Source of the DNA: Diphasiastrum complanatum
Lineage: Eukaryota > Streptophyta > Lycopodiopsida > Lycopodiales > Lycopodiaceae
Reading direction: 5' to 3'
NCBI GenBank assembly: GCA_029204225.1
Contig: CM055111.1
Location: 44,367,815 to 44,431,814 of the forward strand
DNA: 64,000 bases
The translations under genes and the position numbers were made by a program. The notes beneath the pieces were generated by a model, which saw only the letters and a list, made by a program, of their open reading frames with translations, ran no database searches and was not told the origin of the DNA. Of this stretch, positions 10,449-21,060 are shown in pieces; positions within the stretch are counted from its first letter, which is position 1; every line of letters begins with the position of its first letter.

Positions 10449-11662
10449 CTTTACAAATTTAGATCAAATCGATAATGAGATTGGATATAGATTTTTCCAA
10501 AAAACTATCTCAGATTAGATCTGCTAGCTCTATTCCACTTTTCAAGAATCTGATTCTATATGATAAAAAACTACCCAAAATTCGATCAATTGATACTTCT
10601 CAAAAATGATAAATCTCTCGGAGTCCAATTTAGAATATATCATATTTGATCCAAATTTTGACAGAGACTTCATCTGGAAAATCAGAAACTAAAAATAGGA
10701 CTGGCGAAGGTTCTCTAGACGAAGGTTGTCTCGGCGAAGGTTCAACAATGCTATTTTGGGATAAAAACTCTCTGAACACTTTTCTGACAATTTCTTGGGA
10801 AATAACCTTTGCCGACTTCTTAGATGCAAGATCTGACACAGATAAAACTATGGACAACCGGGTGAAGGTTTCTGACACAAGCAAATACTATTTTTGTAAT
10901 CTAGCGAGAATAAAAATCAAGATTTTTTGTGATCTGATTAAGAAAAATCTTTGCCAAACTCAGAAATAGTAGTTTACTATAGATAGAATGTTCTGGAAAC
11001 TCGGCGAAGGTTTTGGCAAAGGATCAAGAGTAATACTGGTAATTTTGCAAAAAAAGTGATTTTTTTTTGGCAAAAATATGACAATATGACAACTGATCCT
11101 CTGAAAGCCTTTCTATTTTTGGTATTATTCTTCGTCGACTTGGTAGTAGATATATTTGAATCACATCTAAGCACACTGAATTGGGCGAAGATTCTTTTTT
11201 TGTTTTTTTTAGGGTTTTGCTAATTTTTGGTGATTTTTTGGTGGTTTTTCTGATGTTTCTGGAAATCTGCTGGGAATTAATCTTCGCCCTTCAGACTGAA
11301 GGTTTTGTAAACAAAAATGAAGGTGTCTACAACTCAGCGAAGGTTTCCTGAAAGAGGGTAAAAAGTTCTAAGCTCTGATGACGCTTTTTGTCTCTTTTTG
11401 ACCAAATTTCACAGATTTGACCAATATTTGTTATTTTCTCTGATATCTCAGATCCAAGTGGATCTTAAGATTGGTGATCTGAATAGCTTTCCCTGTTTAA
11501 TAATCAGATTAGATTTCAAACAAGCAAATCCACTCAAATCAAGCAAAATCAATCCCAAACTAGCCCTAAAATGAAAATTTAACATTATTCTTGCCATGAC
11601 AAAATGCCTAATGCAAGCTAACCATCAGCCAAACATGCTGCAAATTGAAAAATTGGCGTAGC
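10449..11662 (-). other. Gypsy 5' leader between primer site and gag
   Basis: About 1.2 kb, AT-rich, with no protein match that I recognise. GGCGAAGGTT occurs exactly at 10703, 10733 and 11003, with one- or two-base variants at 10718, 10861 and about 11335. Packaging or regulatory roles are known for leaders of this kind, but nothing here proves one. Confidence 0.55.
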
Positions 11663-11680
11663 TCCCCGGCAATGGTGCCA
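11663..11680 (-). promoter_or_regulatory. Primer-binding site, Asp-tRNA type (gypsy)
   Basis: The minus strand reads TGGCACCATTGCCGGGGA, two bases from the usual Tat/Athila/Ogre primer site TGGCGCCGTTGCCGGGGA, complementary to the 3' end of tRNA-Asp. Four bases (ATTT) separate it from the LTR end, as is common in this group. Confidence 0.85.
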
Positions 11681-11684
11681 AAAT

Positions 11685-12410
11685 TGTAGTGGATTTCTTT
11701 CCTTGCCTAACCTGAATCCAATATCTAGTCAATCTAGCATCAAAGAGACAGAGTTAGTTGTCACGCGTAGATTTATTCCCATAAGAGTGATAGTATAGTT
11801 CAGATTTCAACATGAATGGAGGATCTAACTCTAACATCCATTAACACTAGGCATTAACAATACATCCATTGATCCTACTTCCATCAACGCTAAATCCACA
11901 ACAATGATAGAAACTTACTCTTCTCTCTCTCCCTTTCTCTCTCACAGAAAGCATAAGAAATAGCAATCCCAATAATGATCAAATCCAACAATTAGCAAAT
12001 ACCAAAGAAAGCATGAGAAATGGAGGAAAAGAGAGAAAGAGCAAGGACATTCATCAATCCATTTCTAAAGAGAACCAATCTGCTTTATTGAAATGAGGAA
12101 ATGATCATGAGGAACAACTCGAGTTGGTCCGTTTTTATAGTAGGGAGGAGGACCCTGGCCTCTGAATCCTATTGGTCCAGTCTTGCCTCTCTTTTTATTC
12201 AGATTTAAGAAAGTGTGAGAACCGTCAAAATTGGAGGGAACCCCAACTTTATTCACTAACTTGACATTTAGGCCCTGCGACATTAAAAGTCCCGCAAAAA
12301 GGCCTAAAGTCCTTTTATTAACTTTTAACTAATCAATCAAATAACTATGTGGTCATCGGGTTGGACTTACACACGCAGGGTGCCAAATCCCTCTCACTTA
12401 TTAACTAGGG
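11685..12410 (-). repeat. 5' LTR of the gypsy element
   Basis: On the minus strand it ends in CCACTACA at 11685, next to the primer site. The far border is set only approximately, by the start of copia B sequence near 12410-12450. It contains a TATA box (12133-12139) and CT-rich tracts (11920-11945). About 725 bp. Confidence 0.65.
12133..12139 (-). promoter_or_regulatory. TATA box of gypsy LTR
   Basis: The minus strand reads CTACTATAAAAACGG about 450 bp before the LTR end; it is the only good TATA box in the LTR. Confidence 0.5.
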
Positions 12411-12435
12411 TTAGGGTTGCCTTGGGATCCGTAAA

Positions 12436-12567
12436 CCCTTCAACAGGGTTGAAGTGAACGTTGGTGAAGATGCGAAAAAATGCGTCACTCTTACGAAATT
12501 GCCTTAGGATTAGATTTACAGGGTGTTTTTGCTTTAGGGCACCTTTGACATTCAAGACAGTGTCCTT
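12436..12567 (-). repeat. 130-bp block shared with 31087-31207
   Basis: The minus strand (AAGGACACTGTCTTGAATGT ... CACCAACGTTCACTTCA) matches the plus strand at about 31087-31207 with a few substitutions. In both places it lies next to copia sequence; at 31 kb it is inside a solo-LTR-like unit, so here it is probably an LTR fragment of that family. It opens a short reading frame by chance. Confidence 0.75.
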
Positions 12568-12579
12568 CAACAAAGGATT

Positions 12580-13680
12580 TTTCATCGGGCCACAAATGTC
12601 TGAATGTACAACGTCTAGAAATCCTCTAGCAGTATGTTGATGGCTTGATCTAAATGGTTTCCTAGTCTGTTTACCAACAAGACAGTCTTGACAGACAGGT
12701 AACTCGACCTTTTCACGAGGATAGTCGAGATCAAGAATAATAGATTGTCTAGACATTTGTTGTACAACAGCATGATTTAAATGACCAAGTCTATAATGCC
12801 AAAGTAAACCTTTATTTAAATGAATAGAAGTATTGAACGCTTAACTAGAGGTAGAAAAGCAATAACTTAATTTATACAAGTATCCATGCCTCTTTCCGAG
12901 TGCTAGGCCCTTGCTTGTCCTATCAACTACTTTGCATTGATCACATTCGAATTCTACTCTATGTCCTAGATCTGTGATTCTGCTTACAAAGAGCAGACTC
13001 ATAGATAAATTTGGTACATACATGACTTTAGAGAGTACCTTAGACTGATTATTTGCAAAGTTTAATCTTATAGTGCCTTCACATTTGATAGTTTGTGTGC
13101 TATTGTCGCCAAGGTAAACAAATTTCTGGGTACTGTAAGGTGTATAGGACTCAAAACAGCCAATAAGGCTAGTCATGTGCTAAGTGGCTCCGGAATCCAC
13201 GAACCAAGAACTATCCCTTGATGCTCCTTGATGGTTGGTCATGAAGGCATCATGATCTGCTTCTTGAATAGGTTGTGTAGCTTCTGCAGCTACATTTGCC
13301 ACTTGATTCGACGGCCCCTGTTGTTGTTCTTTGCTTGTAGTATCTGGCAGTCTTGAATTTCGTGATTGTTTTCCTTGCAGTATCTATAGAACAGTTTCTT
13401 CTTTGTCTGCGGATTCGATTGTTCTTTGTGCTGAGCTGGTTTTTGGTCTGGCCTTGATTGCTTCAGGTCTTTCTTCTTCTTTTGCTTTGTCATGCTCTTG
13501 TTGGTGTACAAGGCGTGAGAGCTAGCTAAGGAACTTGAGGCTTCGTTCCTTCGCGTGTCTTCTGTGAAAGATTCAACTTGTTTCATCACATTTTGCAATA
13601 TTTCCATATTTGGCATGTTGAGGCCAAAACTTGTTTTAGACTTAGAGGTTGACTTTTCGAAGTTCATTAGTCTAAATTTC
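12580..13680 (-). pseudogene. Ty1/copia fragment B: gag knuckle, protease, pre-integrase
   Basis: Order on the minus strand: gag C-terminus with NMPNMEILQNVMKQVESFTE, a damaged knuckle (FYRYCKENNHEIQDC; Tyr at 13386-13388 replaces the first Cys), a protease site where SSWFVDSGAT is followed by TAG then HMTSLIGCFE, the YVPNLSMSLLF segment, and the pre-integrase motif CQDCLVGKQTRKPF ... VHSDICGPM. The integrase then breaks off into the 130-bp LTR-like block. RT is absent. A relative, copia G, is at 39.7-42.6 kb. Confidence 0.8.
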
Positions 13681-13689
13681 ATTTGAATA

Positions 13690-14176
13690 AACACTTTTTG
13701 AAAGTGTGGAAAAGTTAGAATGCGAGTTTGAGTAGATTCACTTTGAATAGTTGGGTACATTGAATCTAGATCCAAAATTAGTAGGGTTAGCATTTTGGTG
13801 AGAAAGCCAAGTGGCCAAATAGGGTTTGGACCTGCTATAAAAGGATGTAACTCGTGGAGAGAGCAATCTTCTCTCTTCTCTATCTCATTTCGCTTATACA
13901 TGGTTCTCTTGGGTTCTACTATCCATTGGTGCACTATCTTGGTGATTGCTTGCAATTCTATGTGTAGAATGATCTAAATTTGTTATTTTTGGATCCACAC
14001 GTGTGAAATACAGTAGCTTGCTGGTTTTGTACGGACAGCAACAATACATAATTATTTCATTCAAGTTTGATCAAGTTCTATTGGTGTTTGCATCTCAATT
14101 CGTGTGTAGTGTATTTCTCTTTCTAACCAAAGATCATTCAAGTAGATTAGATCTTAAGGATCTGAAATCTTTCACA
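13690..14176 (+). repeat. 5' LTR of copia C
   Basis: Ends TTTCACA at 14176 immediately before the primer site. It has a TATA box at 13836 followed by a CT-rich stretch, and a CACACGTGTG palindrome at 13996-14005. The left border against copia B is uncertain. Confidence 0.6.
13836..13842 (+). promoter_or_regulatory. TATA box of copia C LTR
   Basis: CTGCTATAAAAGGATG, followed 25-50 bp downstream by a CT-rich tract typical of plant transcription starts. Confidence 0.65.
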
Positions 14177-14188
14177 TGGTATCAGAGC
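14177..14188 (+). promoter_or_regulatory. Primer-binding site for initiator Met-tRNA (copia C)
   Basis: TGGTATCAGAGC directly after the LTR end CA. Confidence 0.9.
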
Positions 14189-14776
14189 TTGTGTTTCAGG
14201 TTATGAAGGAGAAAATCAGATCTATCAATGATTTGGTGAAGATATCAAGTCTAAAGTATGCTAGAGAGAATACTACAACAAAATCGGATTTTTTGCTTTT
14301 GTAGATTGGATCTTTTGTAGATCAAAACACTAAATAGATCAATATACTTGTTCAGTTCCAATTTTTAAATTCACGTACTGGATTTGGCCGAATTTTGGAT
14401 CATTGGATCAGCCTAAGTGGTGGCTTATAGATTGCATATCAAATTTTCAGCATTTTCATGTAGATTTGGAATAGTCAATTTTTTGTGATTTTGTCAAAAC
14501 CCTAATTTTGATTGAATCTCTAGATAGTGAGGTTTCTGGACTTCATTTGAGTGTGTTTTAATCTTAGGAAGTGGCAAAAGTTATTAGATTGAGGATAGAT
14601 CATATGTTGATCAAGATTCCATGATTCTATGTGTTGATTTGCTTGGATAAGTGCTATTAGAGAATTTGTGAGATAGTTTCAAATCTTAGTGATTTCTTTT
14701 GAAAGCATTTGTTGTTGTTCAAAGGAGTGCTTTGTGCATTGAAGCAGGTTGAAAGAGAAGATCAGGTCATTGCTAC

Positions 14777-16042
14777 ATGGCAATCTCAATCGGAGTCATG
14801 TTGGAAACCAATGATAGGCTTACCTCAAGTAACTATTCATTGTGGAAAGTGAGGATGGAGTCACTTCTTGAGATGAATGATGTTTTGGATATTGTTGTAG
14901 GTTTGGAGGAGAGACCGGCAACACAACAAGATCAATTGAGGTATGACAAGAGGGCCAAGAAGGCTCTACACATGATAAAGATGAATGCTACCAACAAACT
15001 TCTCAAGGAAGTTGGTAAGTGCACATCATCTTTGGAAGCTTGGAATCCATTGAAGAAGCTTTATGAATCCAAGTCTACTTCTAGAGTGTTGACTCTAAGA
15101 AGGCAAATCTTTTCTTGTTTGCAAAAAAATGAAGAAAGTCCAAGTACTTTTGTTTTGAGAATGAAAGCATTGAATGATGAGTTAGCTTGCATAAATGAAA
15201 GCATTAAGGAAGGAGAGCTTATTCAAGTGATTCTTAATGGCTTGTTGGATGCTCATGCTAACATTGCTCAAAGTATTGCTATTTAAAAGACTTTGCCAAG
15301 TTTTATGGATCTTCAAGAGATCTTGATCAATGAGGAATATAGGCTTCAAGCAAGAGGTGGATCTACATCGACATTTCAAGAGGATGCTATGTTCACAAAG
15401 GGCAAATTCAAGGGCAAAACCAGAAGTAAGTGGTCTAAAGGGCAAGATCAAGTGGATGCTTTTGGCAAAAAGAAGGATAGATCAAATCTCAAGTGCTTCT
15501 ATTGTGGCATCAAAGGACACTTTGCAAGTGAGTGCTACAAGAAGAAGAGAGATCAAGGAGACAAGCAAGGTAATCTTACTTTTGATGAGGATGGTTTGGA
15601 TGTTCAAGATGCAAATGATGATGCTTTTGTGATGTCTTCATGTATGCTTGCTAATGATGGAGATCTAGATCCTTGGTGGACTGGTAGTGGAGCAAGTTCA
15701 CACATGACCTTTCACAAAGAGTACTTCACTTCTTTGTTGGTATATGAAGATGACAAGAGGGTGATCTACACGGCTAATGATGGTGAGTGTGCAATCAAAG
15801 GGACTGGCACAATTCCTACTTCTCTCTCTATAGATAGGAATGTTCATTTGGAGGATGTCTTGTTTATTCCATCTATTACCAAGAATTTGCTTAGTGTGAG
15901 TCAAATGCTAAGTAAGGGCCTCAAGGTGGAGTTTGATGAAGATGCTTGTTTGATCAAAATGAAGGATGTCTTGATTGGAAAAGGTAAAAGGCAAGGGAAA
16001 TTGTTCAAACTTGATGCTTGTGTTATTGCTAACCAAGTTTGA
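14777..16042 (+). pseudogene. Copia C gag and aspartic protease
   Basis: One frame with a single TAA at 15284-15286. MAISIGVMLETNDRLTSSNY begins the capsid domain; SLEAWNPLKKLYESK and VLTLRRQIF are conserved. The knuckle is CFYCGIKGHFASEC. The protease site reads WWTGSGASSHM: GGT at 15683-15685 encodes Gly where the catalytic Asp (GAT) should be, so the protease is dead by a single A-to-G change. FIPSITKNLLSVSQML follows. A frameshift occurs near 16035. Confidence 0.85.
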
Positions 16043-16450
16043 TGTGTTGCAAGGGAGCAAATTTCTATTCAAGAGGTTTGGCACAAAAGGATGGGACACC
16101 TCAACTTCAAGTCATTGGAATGGCAAGGAAGAAGGTTGTGATTGGTCTTCAAAGTTCCTTAAGTACTGTCAAGCATGTTTGTGAGTCTTGTGCTTTGTCT
16201 AAGTCACATAGACTACCTTATACTAGATCTATTTCTAGATCTACAAAGCCTTTTCAACTTGTACATTTGGATATTCATGGATTTACTACAATTAGCAAAA
16301 GTGGAGCTAAGATGTATGTAGCATTTGTTGATGATTTTAGTAGATTTTGTTGGATCTATCTACTAAAGAGCAAGGATGAAGTGTATGATGTTTTTGTCAA
16401 GTTCAAGAATGCAAGGGAGAACCAATTTTCCACAAAGATCAAGTGCTTGA
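16043..16450 (+). pseudogene. Copia C pre-integrase and integrase N-terminal half
   Basis: In a new frame: CESCALSKSHRLPY (zinc-binding Cys pair), PFQLVHLDIHGFTTI (first catalytic Asp in LDIHG), AFVDDFSRFCWIYLLKSKDE and KFKNARENQFSTKIKCLR. The sequence then leaves the copia family in the middle of the integrase core and becomes gypsy gag. Confidence 0.85.
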
Positions 16451-18262
16451 GAGGATTTCTAGAAACTGGACCAGAGCACCACTTGGATGCTTTGCATGTG
16501 GAGAAAATCACAGAGTTGTAGAATGTCCAAATAAAGGCAAATTTGTACCATTATGTCATGACTATGGTTATGGGCATTGCTATAAGGAATGTCCAGCAAG
16601 ACCGAAGCCACCACCAGTTGCAGCTCTTATAAATTTGATAACAATCAAGCAAAGACCAGTAGCTCAAAATAAACCAAGTGTACCCGTGATGGTGATCACC
16701 AGAGCACAGAAGCATAAAGAACCTATAGCAGATCCAATACCTGTTGATTCTATACCATTCACTGATATACCAACAACATCTGGAGTCTATCCAAATTTTC
16801 ATGCAGAAAAAAGACGATATCAGGATATGAGGTAGTGGATTAAACATCTACAAGAAGAAGAGAAGCTTGAAGCTGCTAAAGCAACATCCGAAGTTCGTTC
16901 ATCACTATTGCAGTCACCGAAAAATTCACGTACAAATATGAATGCTCAGTTGCATCATCATGAAGAATCCTTCAAGATGACTGAACCGGAAACACAGCAA
17001 ACAGAACTGCTCATGAATATTTTGTCTAGTAAGATCAATATTTCGTTGGGAGAGTTCTTGAAGTTGGTGCCAAAAGCATGCAAAAGTTAACTCAAGTTGA
17101 ACCAGAAGTCCATCAGGAGCCACTTTTTTGTGCTAGATTTGAAGAATCTAAGATAGATGGAGTTTAGGGATTTAACATGATTTCTACAAAGCTATGTGCA
17201 AAATGGGGCCTTACAAAAATAGAACCTGTGACTTTTGCCATTAAGAAAGCTGATCAGATGATAGTTCGTCCGCGAGGAATGGTTGAAGATATATCTGTCA
17301 GAATTGCCGGAGTACAATTCGTCATTACTTTCGTAGTAATGGACTTACCAGAAGCACCAAATGTCTACCGAGTCCTATTGGGATGCCCATGGTTACGAGT
17401 TGCGCAAGTTATTCATAACTAGGGTACCAGAAAAATCACTTTTGAAAATCGTGAACGTGCAGTCAAGGTTGATTCTGCAACCTGGATTATCAAACTAGTG
17501 GTTCAAAAAGAGGATGATGATTCATCAACAACGGATCATACTTGTGACCGACCATTAAAAAATTTGGGAGTTCATTACAATTCTCAAACCGATACTGTCA
17601 ACTGGAATGAAGCTCTTGCAACGATTGACTGTACAACAGGATATATGTGTCAACAAGGTAATCATTCATATTTGAACGAGATTTTATTACTGGATCGAAC
17701 CTTGGATACATCGATCACTTTTCCATTGAATGTGTTGAATGTAGCTTGGATATCAAAGGAGCCTATACCAGATCCGATTGAAGATGAACTCATTCCTGTG
17801 AGTCATGCCTTGACTTATGATGATAATGCAGAACTTACTGATGAGCAGATTCTAAATCATATGGATCCGACCAGATTTGGAGTGAGTAATATTCCTGATG
17901 AACCAATAATAAAACCGCCAAAAGCAGTTATATTGAAGGAAGACAGGATCACAGGGTCAATGACGAAGAAACAAGCCAAGCAACATTATAATACGGTCTT
18001 GAAATGGGAGAATCCTCCTCAAAAGATTGATTCAAAGAATGTGCCACCCTTATTGGATAAAGGCAAAGGAAAAGTCAAGGATGATTCTACAAGTCAGAGT
18101 TCTAGCAAGACATCATCGTCTAGGAAGTCTTTACCTTTGAAAAAGAGTTTATCGTCTCAAAAGTCATCACCTCCACGATCAATTCCTGCTAAGAAGGCTA
18201 AGCAAAGATCCAAGACAAGTCCTTTTGATAAAGAGCAAGCAGATGTAGTCCAGCAAAAACCA
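16451..18262 (+). pseudogene. Ty3/gypsy fragment D: gag knuckles to protease linker
   Basis: A plus-strand relative of 7054-9400. It starts inside RNWTRAPLGCFACGENH, gives the third and fourth knuckles, the VMVITRAQK linker, NILSSKINISLGEFLK, STKLCAKWGL and YRVLLGCPWLR, and ends in the Ser/Lys-rich linker at KEQADVVQ. Compared with the minus copy it lacks about 100 bp around the protease active site (FCARFEES, then IDGV-stop-GFNMIS, near 17140-17180), so the catalytic Asp-Gly-Gly is gone. Stops are at 16833-16835 (TAG) and 17420-17422 (TAG). Confidence 0.85.
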
Positions 18263-18286
18263 CTCCTAGGACTGTTTAGCACCGTC

Positions 18287-18304
18287 TGCACGACAACGGC
18301 GCCA
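18287..18304 (-). promoter_or_regulatory. Primer-binding site, Asp-tRNA type, minus strand
   Basis: The minus strand reads TGGCGCCGTTGTCGTGCA; the first 12 bases are the Asp-tRNA primer core. It is oriented opposite to fragment D, so it belongs to a separate gypsy element whose interior is reduced to about 40 bp here. Confidence 0.75.
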
Positions 18305-18310
18305 AAAAAA

Positions 18311-19600
<1,290 letters not shown>

Positions 19601-20677
19601 TGACAGGTTTTAGGTTTTTTATAATGAATAATATATTCATGTATGTGTGTGTGTGTGTGTGTGCACGCGCGGCCCCCTTCTATAGAGTATATTTATAATG
19701 TCTATTCTTTCAGTTCCATAGACATGATGTCCCATATCACCATACCTTATCACTAAGCGAGTGAGATGCATAAAGACAAACACAAGACAATCATAATATC
19801 AGTCCTCAAGATTTGTTATATATATATATATATATATAACACCTTTCCGGACATGCCTACCAAGGATCACTCAAAACTCCATGACGAAACTTCAGCGGTC
19901 ACACTAGCTAGCAAAGTTTGAGAATAGTTGTTGTAAGAGGTGTTGCAAGAAATCTGAAGCATGATTTGACATCAGTAACTTTACCTTGAGTTGAAGCAAC
20001 TTTGTTCATGCTCTTGTAGTCGATATGCTAGCTTAAAGATATTTAAGATCCTCATACAACCCATCGCCGTGAATTTGTAAATTTCATTAGTATCGTAGAT
20101 ATTTAATCTTGTGTTGTCAACAAAAAAAAAAGCTTTTGATGAACATGCAGTAGCCCTAGAGAAGAAAAAACAGCGTGTAGAATGTAAAAATACTAGATAA
20201 ATTTGTAAGAAAATTCAACAACAACCACTGGACGAGAAACGAACAGATTCAACAGTCATTGGACAAGAAACCAGGTAATTAAGCAGCTAAAGCTACTGTA
20301 CAAATTTAAAGAAATACACAGGTCCAATGAAAATTGACCTGCACTAATTGATGCTGATATCTTGCATGTAGCAGCTAGACGCTAATACAAGAGAGTATTC
20401 TTATTTCCTAAATAGCTGAAGAATGATAGATGCTAAAATTCTACTGGACACTGGCTAACTGATAAACTTGTAGTAATCTACCCACAGATCAAGCGTCCTC
20501 ACCAACAAATACCCTCAGATGCTTTAAAGAGCCTCGCAATACCACCAATTACCCTGGTCTAAAAGAGCATAGATGCATTGATCATTAACAAATGCAGACA
20601 TGATGGAACTTCTGCATCGATCTTCAACCAATAAAACTTCAGAGGATCAAAGACCTGTAAGGAGGCTTTTCTTCCAT
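19601..20677. other. Region downstream of AG-peptide gene, no gene seen
   Basis: AT-rich with a (TG)10 tract (19644-19663) and a (TA)11 tract (19817-19838). The part nearest 20677 is expected to hold the 3' UTR of the AG-peptide gene; I see no unambiguous AATAAA there. Confidence 0.6.
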
Positions 20678-20896
20678 TTAAGAAAACAAAGCAATGCACC
20701 ATGCAACCAATGAGGCTGCAAATGCTGCACAAAAGAAAGATGGCGAGGTAGGGCCATAGCTTGCTGCGGAAGAAGGGCCAGAAGCTGGTGGTGAAGCAGG
20801 TGCATAAACCCATGCTGCCTCAATAACCACAGCTTGTAATATTACTAAAACTGCTATTGCTCCAAGAGCTGCCATCACCTTTCTAACAGCTGCCAT
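20678..20896 (-). CDS. Classical arabinogalactan peptide (AG-peptide), GPI-anchored
   Basis: 72 residues from the Met at 20894-20896 (MAAVRKVMAALG); a frame opening 14 codons earlier lacks a good start. Residues 1-27 form a secretory signal peptide with hydrophobic core AIAVLVILQAVVIEA. The mature part (about 20 residues) has Ala-Pro, Ser-Pro-Pro, Gly-Pro and Thr-Ser-Pro units (APASPPASGP), which are hydroxyproline O-glycosylation signals for type II arabinogalactan. The last 20 residues (FFCAAFAASLVAWCIALFS) are a GPI-addition tail. The product is expected on the outer plasma membrane and cell wall, as for Arabidopsis AGP16/20-type peptides. Single-exon, intact, and the most gene-like small locus in the window. 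Confidence 0.85.
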   Translation of the reverse strand: MAAVRKVMAALGAIAVLVILQAVVIEAAWVYAPASPPASGPSSAASYGPTSPSFFCAAFAASLVAWCIALFS

Positions 20897-21054
20897 CTCT
20901 GATTCCCTGAACAGTTTCCAATCAGAACAAAAACCCACCTAGATCTTGCTCCCTGCTCGCAGCTTTCAACCCACCTCTGGAATTAAAATCCTAGGACGGA
21001 CGAGGACTCTCTATGCAGCTGAGGAGACTGAAGCTCATTTCCAGATGGTTATCC

Positions 21055-21060
21055 TTTATA
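21055..21060 (-). promoter_or_regulatory. TATA box of AG-peptide gene
   Basis: The minus strand reads TTTTCCTATAAAGGATAACC, about 160 bp before the ATG, which would give a 5' UTR of roughly 130 nt. Confidence 0.6.

Larger units (their letters stand above)
3355..12410 (-). mobile_element. Ty3/gypsy retrotransposon, Tat-like, degenerate
   Basis: Minus-strand order is LTR (11685-about 12410), Asp-tRNA primer site, 1.2-kb leader, gag (10448-9065), protease (9043-7735), RT, RNase H, integrase (ending 4247) and an extra ORF (3796-3355). The pol order RT-RH-INT defines Ty3/gypsy; the primer site and extra downstream ORF fit the Tat/Athila group. Two further fragments of the same family occur at 16451-18262 (plus) and 26803-27215 (minus). 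The coding regions carry many stops, frameshifts and a 330-bp insertion. The 3' LTR is not in the window. Confidence 0.85.
13690..16450 (+). mobile_element. Ty1/copia retrotransposon C, 3' truncated
   Basis: LTR (about 13690-14176), Met-tRNA primer site, 590-bp leader without ORFs, gag, protease and start of integrase. At about 16445-16462 it passes abruptly into a gypsy gag sequence, so integrase core, RT and 3' LTR are missing. Gag is closely related to that of copia A. Confidence 0.8.

Noticed and set aside
12394-12560. Protein tail in the copia B ORF after VHSDICGPM
   Set aside because: It coincides with the repeated 130-bp LTR-like block, so the reading is accidental.
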